A program made the position numbers and the translations under genes. Of a DNA stretch of 6,751 nucleotides, positions 1-6,505 are shown piece by piece. The notes under the pieces were generated by a model. It saw nothing but the letters and a program-made list of their open reading frames with translations, was not told the DNA's origin and did not search any database. Numbering within the stretch: the first letter of the stretch is position 1; each line of letters begins with the position of its first letter. The stretch comes from Bacteroidaceae bacterium (GTDB lineage Bacteria; Bacteroidota; Bacteroidia; Bacteroidales; Bacteroidaceae): the NCBI GenBank assembly GCA_017548225.1, contig JAFYMV010000195.1:1-6751 (forward strand), given 5' to 3'.

Positions 1-231
1 GAAGCAACGGGAGAGGCGCATCAAGCAGTGGTGGATAGGCTCGATACTTGTGGCTTTGATGAGGTGTGGCTCGTGGGTGAGGCTTTTGCACAAACCCAGC
101 ATACCCAACGCTCCTTTGCTGATGTAGAAGCCGTAAAAGTAGCATTACAAGAGACCGCACTGGAGGGTTACTGTATATTAGTCAAGGGATCAAATAGCAT
201 GAAGCTGGCTACACTCGTGCAATATTTGTAG
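1..231 (+). CDS. murF: UDP-N-acetylmuramoyl-tripeptide--D-alanyl-D-alanine ligase, C-terminal part (5' end outside window)
   Basis: MurF is the cytoplasmic ATP-dependent ligase that adds D-Ala-D-Ala to UDP-MurNAc-tripeptide, the last soluble step of peptidoglycan precursor synthesis. Only the final 76 codons are present, read in frame 1 from the window edge to a TAG stop at 229-231. They match the end of the Mur ligase C-terminal domain: a GEAHQAVVDRL helix (where family members have a Glu/His-rich stretch after the domain's Asp loop), then FDEVWLVGEAF (strand plus the G-E/P-x-F turn), and the closing ILVKGSNSMKLATLVQYL, which closely resembles the usual MurF ending (I/L-x-K-G-S-N/R-x-M/I-x-L-x-x-L-V). 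The catalytic ATP-binding domain lies upstream, outside the window. The next gene starts 24 bases after the stop with no terminator or obvious promoter between them, so co-transcription is possible. The other Mur ligases share the fold, but the KGSN-type tail favours MurF. Confidence 0.9.
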   Translation, partial: EATGEAHQAVVDRLDTCGFDEVWLVGEAFAQTQHTQRSFADVEAVKVALQETALEGYCILVKGSNSMKLATLVQYL

Positions 232-255
232 TTTATCAATATAAGGAACGACGGA

Positions 256-1152
256 ATGGCATCCAATACGCATAGCTCGAAAATCAATACACGCTACTAT
301 ATGGTGGCACAGCATGCCTTTGCTGTTAGCTTAAGTGAGGATGAGAAGGGGATTGCATTTCCTTCATACGAGCCTTTTGCGATAAATCATGCTAGGGAGT
401 TGCTCTTTGCGCTTACGGTGGATGACTCCTCGTATCCGTCAAAAAAAGGCGAATTCATCGGTGATTTTGATTGCGGTGCTGCAGATTTTAGCGTATATCG
501 ATTGGCTGATGGAGCGTATCAAATGCTTATCAGTCCACCCGGAGGAGAGTATTGTGCGCTGCTGCAAGCATCGGCAGACTTTACCGAAGGTGTCGTTGCT
601 ACGCGAGGTGAGGATTCGTTGCGTACCTTTGCGGTTAATAATGCGTTGATGCTTATGTATGCCTTTGCTTCAGCGGGAATGGGTACATTGCTTGTGCATG
701 CCTCGGTGATAAAGAATAACGGAAAGGGTTTTCTCTTCTTGGGTAAAAGTGGTACAGGTAAGAGTACGCATAGTAGTTTGTGGCTCAAGCATATTAAGGG
801 TAGTGAGCTGCTTAATGATGACAATCCAGTAGTGAGGGTTGATGAAAGTGGAGCTGTGGTATATGGTTCGCCCTGGAGTGGAAAAACACCTTGCTACAAG
901 AATGATTGTGCGCGGATAGGAGCTTTCGTGCAGATAAAGCAAGAACCAGAGAATCATATTAGTCGCAATAGACCGTTGCAAGCATTTGCCCTGTTGCTCC
1001 CCTCCATGTCGACGATGAAATGGGATAAGCGAGTATATGATGGTACCTATGATAGTGTAAGCCGCCTAGTAGAGAGGGTGCCTTTATATACATTGGGGTG
1101 TCGCCCCGATCAGGAGGCTGCCGAAGTGTGTCATGCGGAGGTGATGAAGTGA
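256..1152 (+). CDS. HPr-kinase-like P-loop protein (HprK-related) of a PqqD/S26 cassette
   Basis: A 298-residue protein whose C-terminal half resembles the catalytic domain of HPr kinase/phosphorylase. Visible motifs are a Walker A loop GKSGTGKST at residues 163-171, preceded by LLVHASVI (145-152) and FLFLG; an acidic LLNDDN (185-190) matching the DD strand of HprK-type kinases; GSPWSGK (204-210), typical of HprK-related proteins found with PqqD-like proteins; and a closing LGCRPDQEAAEVC (280-292). The canonical HprK signature region and an HPr-binding N-terminal domain are not recognisable; residues 1-140 match nothing I know. It is therefore probably not a true HPr kinase and its substrate is unknown. 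The ATG at 256 is preceded by AAGGA at 243-247; an in-frame ATG at 301 (residue 16) is a possible alternative. The stop codon overlaps the next start (TGATG), so the two genes are translationally linked. Confidence 0.8.
   Translation: MASNTHSSKINTRYYMVAQHAFAVSLSEDEKGIAFPSYEPFAINHARELLFALTVDDSSYPSKKGEFIGDFDCGAADFSVYRLADGAYQMLISPPGGEYCALLQASADFTEGVVATRGEDSLRTFAVNNALMLMYAFASAGMGTLLVHASVIKNNGKGFLFLGKSGTGKSTHSSLWLKHIKGSELLNDDNPVVRVDESGAVVYGSPWSGKTPCYKNDCARIGAFVQIKQEPENHISRNRPLQAFALLLPSMSTMKWDKRVYDGTYDSVSRLVERVPLYTLGCRPDQEAAEVCHAEVMK
1137..1145 (+). promoter_or_regulatory. Strong Shine-Dalgarno-like site before the S24/S26 peptidase gene
   Basis: The nine bases GGAGGTGAT are fully complementary to the standard 16S rRNA 3' end, and GGAGG lies 10 bases before the ATG at 1152. 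The site sits inside the last codons of the preceding gene (coding Ala-Glu-Val-Met). Bacteroidota mostly initiate without such sites, so it supports the start at 1152 but may be a by-product of codon choice. Whether it is used is inference. Confidence 0.45.
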
Positions 1153-1619
1153 TGAAAACGAAGAATGCTAACATCGTAGAACTCCCTAACGAGATATTTC
1201 TCAAGGAGGTGCGTGCGTTGATTGCCGAAGGGCGCGATGTGACGCTTCGTGTGCGAGGTGTGAGCATGCGACCTTTCTTGGAAGACCGCCGCGATAAAGT
1301 TGTGCTAACTAGTCTATCCCGTCCTCCCATTGTAGGTGATGCCGTGTTGGCTGAGATTGCTCCCGGCAAATATGTTTATCATCGTATTGTCTGCATTGAG
1401 GGCAATCATGTTACTCTAAGGGGTGATGGTAATGTCTATGGGACGGAGCGATGCCGTATGGAAGATGTAGCCGCAGCCACCAAACAGCTCATACGCAAGG
1501 GGAGAGGATACTATCCTGACGGCTGTGTGTGGCGTTGTTATTCTGCATTATGGCCCGAATGGCCATTGGCGAGGCGTGTGCTACTGAAGCTATACAGGAT
1601 GTTTGGATTTAATAAATAA
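1152..1619 (+). CDS. S24/S26-family signal-peptidase-like protein, Ser-His type, no visible membrane anchor
   Basis: A 155-residue protein with the S24/S26 peptidase fold pattern. GVSMRPFL places a probable nucleophile Ser at residue 38 (the SM-x-P motif of signal peptidase I/LexA-like enzymes). VGDAVLAE (61-68) matches the strand after it. YHRIV (76-80) supplies His77, the position of the His general base in Sec11/SipW-type signal peptidases, where bacterial LepB has Lys. RGDGN (90-94) matches the conserved GD-x-N box. No N-terminal transmembrane segment precedes Ser38, unlike secretory signal peptidases; the C-terminus (about 127-155) is aromatic and basic and might lie on the membrane surface. 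The start at 1152 is chosen because it overlaps the upstream TGA by one base and follows a GGAGG site; an in-frame ATG at 1098 would overlap the kinase-like gene by 55 bases. Neighbours suggest peptide processing. Substrate and activity are unknown. Confidence 0.8.
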   Translation: MKTKNANIVELPNEIFLKEVRALIAEGRDVTLRVRGVSMRPFLEDRRDKVVLTSLSRPPIVGDAVLAEIAPGKYVYHRIVCIEGNHVTLRGDGNVYGTERCRMEDVAAATKQLIRKGRGYYPDGCVWRCYSALWPEWPLARRVLLKLYRMFGFNK

Positions 1620-1672
1620 TATCCGGAATGTGATATTGATAATAGGAAGAATAAATACATACAATTAATTAT

Positions 1673-1942
1673 ATGAGAATCAATCAAGGACTTGAATTGC
1701 GCGAGATGTGCGGTGAATATATCGTTATTGGAACAGGAGTGGAAAATATCGATTTCAGTAAAGTGGTAAATCTCAATGAAAGCGCTGCTTATTTGTGGAA
1801 CGAGGTGAGAAACAAGGAGTTCACTCCCGAGATGTTGGCAGCATTGCTTTTGGAGCAGTACGATGTGGATGAGGCTTTGGCTATGGCTGATGCTACTGAA
1901 CTTGTGGCTCTATGGGTGCGCGAGGGACTCGTTGCAGAGTGA
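1673..1942 (+). CDS. PqqD-like protein (probable RiPP recognition element)
   Basis: An 89-residue protein with the compact PqqD-type winged-helix pattern: N-terminal beta strands (LELREMCGEYIVIG, residues 7-20), a VVNLNESAAYLW segment (31-42) matching the LN-x-x-A-x-x-(I/L)-W core that opens the first helix, then FTPEMLAALLLEQYDVDE (50-67), the typical helix-turn-helix with an aromatic before the Val turn, and a last helix ending LWVREGLVAE. In known systems PqqD and related RRE domains bind leader peptides and present them to modifying enzymes such as radical SAM proteins; none is present here. The gene follows the peptidase gene by 53 AT-rich bases with no recognisable promoter or terminator, so it probably belongs to the same transcript. 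No Shine-Dalgarno site precedes the ATG, as is usual in Bacteroidota. Family assignment is fairly sure; the partner peptide is unknown. Confidence 0.8.
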   Translation: MRINQGLELREMCGEYIVIGTGVENIDFSKVVNLNESAAYLWNEVRNKEFTPEMLAALLLEQYDVDEALAMADATELVALWVREGLVAE

Positions 1943-1954
1943 AAAAAAGGCAAT

Positions 1955-1989
1955 TTTGTTAGGATGATAAGGATATTTTAGTATCTTTG
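1955..1989 (+). promoter_or_regulatory. Bacteroidetes-type promoter of the phosphate transporter gene
   Basis: A -33-like TTTG at 1955-1958 and a -7-like TATCTTTG at 1982-1989 match the Bacteroidetes primary sigma consensus (TTTG, then TAnnTTTG). The 23-base spacer is slightly longer than the usual 19-21. Transcription would begin near 1996, leaving a leader of about 13-22 bases. The site separates the transporter gene from the upstream cassette, although no intrinsic terminator is seen between them. Confidence 0.6.
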
Positions 1990-2008
1990 CATCTGTAATA
2001 AACAATTA

Positions 2009-4321
2009 ATGTTATTTATGGAAATCTTCTATTTCGCGATTATTTGCGTTCTGTTTATATTCGCGGTCATCGACCTTAATGTCGGTGTGAGTAACGACGC
2101 CGTAAATTTCCTTAACTCGGCGGTAGGTGCCAAAGCGGCATCACTCAAAACAATCTTGATTGTAGCTGCAATCGGTATTTTCATCGGAGCATCAACCAGT
2201 AATGGTATGATGGATATTGCTCGGCATGGCATGTTCCAACCCGAGCATTTTTATTTCCGGCAGTTAATGTGCGTGTTCTTGGCCGTGACGGTTACCGATG
2301 TGGTGCTGCTCGACATTTTTAACTCGCTCGGTATGCCTACATCAACCACCGTATCTATGGTGTTTGAATTGTTGGGAGCCTCATTTGCCATTTCGCTCAT
2401 CAAGCTTGGGTCGAATGAAGGACTGGATGGGGTAAGCTCTTTGGCCGATCTGCTCAATACGGGTAAGGCGTTGGAGGTTATTGCCGGTATCTTCCTGTCG
2501 GTAGCGATAGCCTTCTTCTTTGGTATTATCGTGCAGTGGATATCACGCCTGATCTTTACCTATAATTATAAGAAGGGATTGACTGCCAAGATTGGTATCT
2601 TTGGTGGTGTTGCCGTTACTTCGATTGTCTATTTCATGCTCTTTAAGGGAATGAAGGGCGCTGCATTTATGACCCCCGATGTAAAGGCCTACCTCAATGA
2701 AAATACGATGATGCTTCTCGGTATCATCTTCGTGGTAAGCACCTTGCTTATGCAGTTGTTGCATGCGTTGAAGGTCAATGTCTTTAAGGTAATCATCATG
2801 ATTGGTACCTTTGCTTTGGCAATGGCCTTTGCTGGTAACGACTTGGTGAACTTTATTGGTGTGACAATGGCTGCGCTTGACAGTGTGCTCCACTTTGCTC
2901 GTGAAGCAGTGCCTGCTGGCATTTCAGCCGATGAGTATATGATGGGCTTCCTCAATGAGCCTGCCGCTACTTCAGTATGGTTTCTCATTGGTGCTGGTGC
3001 TATCATGGTATATGCCCTTTGTACATCGAAGAAGGCTCATGAAGTGTTGAAAACTTCTATCAACCTCTCTCGTCAGGATGAGGGTGATGAGATGTTTGGT
3101 TCATCAAGCATGGCTCGTAAATTGGTGCGTGTAGGTATGGGCTTTATCAATGGTGTAAATAAGATTAGCCCCAGAAATGTGAAGCGTTGGGTAGCCAAGC
3201 GTTTCAATCAAGAGCATGCTACCTTGGACGACGGCGCAGCCTTTGACCTTGTGCGTGCTTCGGTTAATCTTGTGCTCGCAGGTTTGCTCATCGCTTTGGG
3301 TACCTCATTGAAATTGCCTCTTTCTACTACCTATGTAACCTTTATGGTAGGTATGGGTTCGTCTTTGGCTGACCAGGCTTGGGGCCGTGAGAGTGCGGTG
3401 TTCCGTATTACGGGTGTTATCTCGGTGATTGGTGGATGGTTCCTTACCGCAGGTGCGGCATTCATTCTTGCAGGTATCGTAGCCTCTATCATGTATTTTG
3501 GTGGTCCTATAGCAATGGTTATCATGGCAGCGCTTGCTTTGTTCCTGCTTATCCGTAGCCATATTACCTATAAGAATAAGAAGAGTGAGGAGGTACGCGA
3601 TGTGAAATTGGATATTGTCCTCAATTCGGAGAATCCTCAAGAGGTTTGGGAAGCGCTCAGTGGACATACTGCCGAGACATTGTGTCATACACTTGAATAT
3701 GCAGCCGATACTTATGAAGGAGTAATTCGCGCCTTTGCTCGTGAAGATGTGCGCAAGTTGCGTACTGCTCTTGATAAGATTGTCGAGGAAAAGGCATGGC
3801 TCAAGAAGATGCGTCGTCACGAGACACTTGGTTTCCGTCGTATCGACAAGGGCTTGGCTTTTGAGAAGAATACATGGTACTACCTCAGCAGTAACAATGC
3901 ACAGCAGATTCTCAATACGCTGACTCGTATCACCAATCCTATGAAGGAGCATACAGACAACAACTTCCGTCCGCTCTCACCGCAATATCTTGAGGAGTTT
4001 GCTCCTTATCAGCAGCGTTTGGTGGCAGTGTTCCGTGGCATCAGTGAAGTGATTCGCACAGGCGATTTCAGCGAGGCTGAGAAACTTTCTGCCGAAGGTA
4101 AGTGGCTGAAGAAAGAAATCTCCAATCTTCGTCGTGTGCAGACACATCGTTTGCAGGAAGATGCAGAGAATATCAAGGTGGCATTCGTATACCTCAACCT
4201 TATCCAGGAGTCTCACGAGTTGCTTTCTGAGGTGCGTAATGTACTCCGTGGTTGTGAAAAGTTCTTTGTAGAGAATGTTCCCTATGCAGCCGATATCGAA
4301 GAGGCTGATATAGAGGCGTAA
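2009..4321 (+). CDS. Inorganic phosphate transporter, PHO4/Pit family, with PhoU-like C-terminal region
   Basis: An inner-membrane low-affinity phosphate permease of 770 residues driven by cation symport (H+ or Na+; the ion cannot be told). It shows the PHO4 signatures in two related halves: GVSNDAVNFLNSAVGAK (26-42) and AGNDLVNFIGV (275-285), versions of the GANDVAN phosphate motif, with GMPTSTTVS (108-116) and LPLSTTYVTF (436-445) as the paired PTSTT motifs. Hydrophobic segments run from about 5 to 340 and 410 to 515. Residues 530-755 are charged and helical and resemble PhoU/DUF47 regulators, which in many bacteria are a separate gene beside pit. The length fits the large Pit-like proteins of Bacteroidota, not the roughly 500-residue E. 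coli PitA. The ATG at 2009 is chosen because an A-rich leader directly precedes it; the in-frame ATG at 2018 (MEIFYF...) is equally plausible. It has its own promoter at 1955-1989 and terminator at 4347-4378; no pho-box was recognised. Confidence 0.93.
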   Translation: MLFMEIFYFAIICVLFIFAVIDLNVGVSNDAVNFLNSAVGAKAASLKTILIVAAIGIFIGASTSNGMMDIARHGMFQPEHFYFRQLMCVFLAVTVTDVVLLDIFNSLGMPTSTTVSMVFELLGASFAISLIKLGSNEGLDGVSSLADLLNTGKALEVIAGIFLSVAIAFFFGIIVQWISRLIFTYNYKKGLTAKIGIFGGVAVTSIVYFMLFKGMKGAAFMTPDVKAYLNENTMMLLGIIFVVSTLLMQLLHALKVNVFKVIIMIGTFALAMAFAGNDLVNFIGVTMAALDSVLHFAREAVPAGISADEYMMGFLNEPAATSVWFLIGAGAIMVYALCTSKKAHEVLKTSINLSRQDEGDEMFGSSSMARKLVRVGMGFINGVNKISPRNVKRWVAKRFNQEHATLDDGAAFDLVRASVNLVLAGLLIALGTSLKLPLSTTYVTFMVGMGSSLADQAWGRESAVFRITGVISVIGGWFLTAGAAFILAGIVASIMYFGGPIAMVIMAALALFLLIRSHITYKNKKSEEVRDVKLDIVLNSENPQEVWEALSGHTAETLCHTLEYAADTYEGVIRAFAREDVRKLRTALDKIVEEKAWLKKMRRHETLGFRRIDKGLAFEKNTWYYLSSNNAQQILNTLTRITNPMKEHTDNNFRPLSPQYLEEFAPYQQRLVAVFRGISEVIRTGDFSEAEKLSAEGKWLKKEISNLRRVQTHRLQEDAENIKVAFVYLNLIQESHELLSEVRNVLRGCEKFFVENVPYAADIEEADIEA

Positions 4322-4346
4322 ACAAAACAGAAACCCTCTAGTTATA

Positions 4347-4378
4347 GCGGGGAGCGCCATGGCGCTCCCCGTATTTTT
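4347..4378 (+). terminator. Rho-independent terminator of the phosphate transporter gene
   Basis: Bases 4348-4371 form a perfect 24-base palindrome (arms CGGGGAGCGCC and GGCGCTCCCCG around AT), followed by ATTTTTAT. It lies 26 bases after the transporter stop. The T tract is on the + strand side only, so it acts on rightward transcription. Confidence 0.9.
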
Positions 4379-4388
4379 ATGGTATGGT

Positions 4389-4454
4389 TTTCTAGATATT
4401 CTATGTACTGGCTAAACCAATAAATTATAGGTAATCTAGGATTTCTAGATATTC
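4389..4454. repeat. Pair of 13-base direct repeats between two terminators
   Basis: TTTCTAGATATTC occurs at 4389-4401 and again at 4442-4454, 53 bases apart, in an AT-rich spacer between converging genes. The second copy lies inside a weak TAGGAT/ATCCTA inverted pair (4437-4442 and 4458-4463). No function is recognised; no coding potential is seen here. Confidence 0.4.
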
Positions 4455-4482
4455 CAGATCCTATTTTATTGATACTCCAATA

Positions 4483-4512
4483 ATAAAGGCTGCCCCGCGA
4501 GGCAGCCTTTAT
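4483..4512 (-). terminator. Hairpin terminator of the DUF349 gene, possibly bidirectional
   Basis: A 12-base-pair perfect stem (ATAAAGGCTGCC at 4483-4494, GGCAGCCTTTAT at 4501-4512) with a 6-base loop lies 28 bases beyond the stop of the minus-strand gene. Read leftward, the stem ends CCTTTAT and runs into TATT, a U-rich end. Read rightward it also ends CCTTTATAT, so it may back up the transporter terminator. Confidence 0.8.
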
Positions 4513-4540
4513 ATGATATCGTATGTTTGTTTGATGCAGG

Positions 4541-6295
4541 TTACTTATCCTCTTTTTCTTCGAGTGCTGCAATCTTCTTCAGTACGAGCTGGGCGTCATC
4601 TTTCAGCTTTTCCATCTTGCGCTGCATCTCTGCGACGAGGCTATTGCCGCTTTTGCTTGATGATGACAAGAATCCGAGATTGTTCTCATAGGTTTTGATT
4701 TCGTTACACATATTCTCGTAGATGCGGAGAAGTCTCTCTCGTTCGCGTGCGATGTTCATGCCTCCCTCCTTGATGGAGTCTTTGAATCGTGCCACTTTTC
4801 TTGTCGCTTCGTTTTTGTGGAAGGTGTCAAAGAGGTTGTCGATAAGCGCCTTGTACTGTTTATATACCTTGTCCTTTTCGCGGAAGGGCACATGGCCTAT
4901 GCTATTCCACTCCTTGATGAGGTCGTGCATCTTGGCCTGGTCTTCAGCAGTCGCACTTTCGGGATTGATAGCTGTAAGGGCTTCGATGACTGCTTTCTTC
5001 TTGTCCAAGTTTTGCATCTCCTCCGAACGCTGCGATGAGGTCGCTGCTTTGCGCTTCTCGAAGAATGCGTCACACGCAGCGTTAAAGCGCTTCCAAATGG
5101 CGTCAGACTGCTTCTTTGGTACAGCTCCTATTGTTTTCCATTCGCGTTGCAGAGCAGCGAGTTTGTCTGCAGTAGCTTTCCAATCTGTGCTGTCTTTCAA
5201 CGCTTCTGCCTTTTCGCAGAGAGCGGTTTTCTTATCCAAGTTAGCTGACAAGTTGTCCTTCATGTCCTTATAGAACTCGGCTTTGCGTTGGAAGAATGCA
5301 TCGCACGCGGTGCGGAAACGCTCGAAGATCTTGTTGTTCATCTTCTGCGGGGCAAAACCGATGGTCTTCCATTCCTCTTGCAGTGCGATAATTTCCTGGG
5401 TCTTGTCGTTCCACTGATTGTATGTCTCAAGTGCGCTGTAGTCAATGCTCTCTACTGTTTCGCAAATAGCAGTCTTCTTTTCGAGGTTGGCATTCTCTCT
5501 TTCCTTCAGCTCCTCGAAATGCTGTTGGTGGCGCTTGTTTACAACGGTTGAGGCTGTCTTGAAGCGTGTCCATACCTCTTCGCGCAGTTCCTTGGCTACG
5601 GGGCCTATCTCACGGAACTCGTTGTGCAACTTCTGTAATTGATGGAATGCTGAAATCACATCCTGTTCGTCGGCCAATCGCTCGGCTGCCTCGCAGAGTT
5701 TGGTCTTGGCCTCAAGGTTTTTCTTGAAGTCATACTCGCGGAACTCGATGCTTAACTTCAGGATGTCGTAGAATCTTTCGGTCAGCAACTGGTAGCGTTT
5801 CCACAAGTCAGTTTGCTTGGTGGCGGGTACTTCGCCGATGCTTTTCCATTCTTGTTGGAGCTCTTTGTAATCGTTGTGCGATGCTTGCTCCTTGTCGGCA
5901 TTATCTACCATAGCTTGCAGGCGCTCCAATATCGCCTCCTTGCGCAGAGCGTTTTCCTCGCGTTGACGCTCCTCTTCGCGTTGCTGTTCTGCGCGCTTTT
6001 TTTTGATGATGGCCATTGCCGCCTTGTATTCGTTCTCCTCGTTGTTGTCTGCCTTGAAATCTTCGGGGAGTCCGCCCTCCTCAATGTGTGCCTGGCGTGC
6101 TGCATCTACGGTTGCACGGTGTAATTTGTAGAAAGTCTGTTTCAGTTGTTCAAGCTCCTCTTTAGAAACATTTAGAGGGTCCTGTGCAATCTCTTTTATT
6201 CTTATGATAACATCGGCAGTGTTGTTGTATGTACGCTGCTCGATGTTGTTTTCAACTGGTGTCAAACCACTTTCTGTCGGATTCTGCATGTCCAT
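4541..6295 (-). CDS. DUF349-repeat protein, five repeats
   Basis: A 584-residue, highly charged, almost wholly helical protein with no signal peptide or membrane segment, so probably cytoplasmic. Five DUF349 repeats are visible by their W/F-K-x-IG cores: WKSIG (150-154), FREIG (227-231), WKTIG (309-313), WKTIG (386-390) and WNSIG (463-467), spaced 77, 82, 77 and 77 residues. Each core is followed by a P or PV and a (I/V)W-x-RF/Y helix; several repeats are preceded by an NL-x-x-KT-x-LCE helix (193, 270, 352, 429). Residues 95-130 form a Lys/Glu/Arg-rich coiled coil and 520-584 a second. DUF349 proteins have no firmly assigned function that I can state. The start at 6295 is chosen because the frame upstream (to 6340) runs into the promoter-like AT-rich region; ATG at 6289 is an alternative. 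A TATTTTCG (6332-6325) resembles a -7 box with one mismatch, but no good -33 box was found. Divergent from rpsA. Confidence 0.85.
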   Translation of the reverse strand: MDMQNPTESGLTPVENNIEQRTYNNTADVIIRIKEIAQDPLNVSKEELEQLKQTFYKLHRATVDAARQAHIEEGGLPEDFKADNNEENEYKAAMAIIKKKRAEQQREEERQREENALRKEAILERLQAMVDNADKEQASHNDYKELQQEWKSIGEVPATKQTDLWKRYQLLTERFYDILKLSIEFREYDFKKNLEAKTKLCEAAERLADEQDVISAFHQLQKLHNEFREIGPVAKELREEVWTRFKTASTVVNKRHQQHFEELKERENANLEKKTAICETVESIDYSALETYNQWNDKTQEIIALQEEWKTIGFAPQKMNNKIFERFRTACDAFFQRKAEFYKDMKDNLSANLDKKTALCEKAEALKDSTDWKATADKLAALQREWKTIGAVPKKQSDAIWKRFNAACDAFFEKRKAATSSQRSEEMQNLDKKKAVIEALTAINPESATAEDQAKMHDLIKEWNSIGHVPFREKDKVYKQYKALIDNLFDTFHKNEATRKVARFKDSIKEGGMNIARERERLLRIYENMCNEIKTYENNLGFLSSSSKSGNSLVAEMQRKMEKLKDDAQLVLKKIAALEEKEDK

Positions 6296-6436
6296 TATTC
6301 TATAGTCAGTTAAGTTGTTGTTTGCGAAAATAGAGCACAAATCTCGTAAATAAATACGAAAAAAACTAATTTTTCCTTTTGTTTTTGATTATCAGGGGCT
6401 GAAAAGTCTGCGAATATTGAGAAAATTTGAAAGGAA

Positions 6437-6468
6437 TTTGGTTATTCCCCTAATTTACACTAATTTTG
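6437..6468 (+). promoter_or_regulatory. Bacteroidetes-type promoter of rpsA
   Basis: TTTG at 6437-6440 and TAATTTTG at 6461-6468 match both boxes of the Bacteroidetes consensus, with a 20-base spacer inside the usual range. Transcription would start near 6475, giving an AU-rich leader of about 60 bases before the ATG at 6535. Confidence 0.75.
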
Positions 6469-6505
6469 TGCCCGATTTAGATATATCAACATAATGTCTA
6501 ACACA

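Noticed and set aside
1203..1220. AAGGAGGTG followed 6 bases later by an in-frame TTG, a possible internal start in the peptidase gene
   Set aside because: It would remove the first 22 residues and needs a rare TTG start; the overlapping ATG at 1152 with its own GGAGG explains the gene better. The motif encodes Lys-Glu-Val in a charged helix.
959..1369. 136-codon open frame on the minus strand across the kinase/peptidase junction
   Set aside because: It is antisense to two genes with clear motifs, and its low-complexity Ser/Arg/Thr composition fits no family.
3305..3952. 215-codon open frame on the minus strand opposite the transporter gene
   Set aside because: It lies entirely antisense to a well-supported PHO4-family gene, its translation is rich in Cys, His, Arg and Thr without any family motif, and no promoter or initiation context is seen. 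It is a shadow of the real gene.
4342..4572. 76-codon minus-strand frame in the intergenic region, considered as a possible precursor peptide
   Set aside because: It runs through both terminator hairpins and into the end of the DUF349 gene, has no promoter, and shows no leader/core pattern.
4722..5273. 183-codon open frame on the + strand opposite the DUF349 gene
   Set aside because: Its Ser/Phe/Leu-rich, hydrophobic-looking translation is what antisense reading of Lys/Glu-rich helical repeats produces. The DUF349 repeats on the other strand explain the sequence.
6325..6332. TATTTTCG on the minus strand as a -7 box for the DUF349 gene
   Set aside because: It has one mismatch to TAnnTTTG and no TTTG at a proper distance upstream, so it is mentioned only in the gene entry and not called as a promoter.
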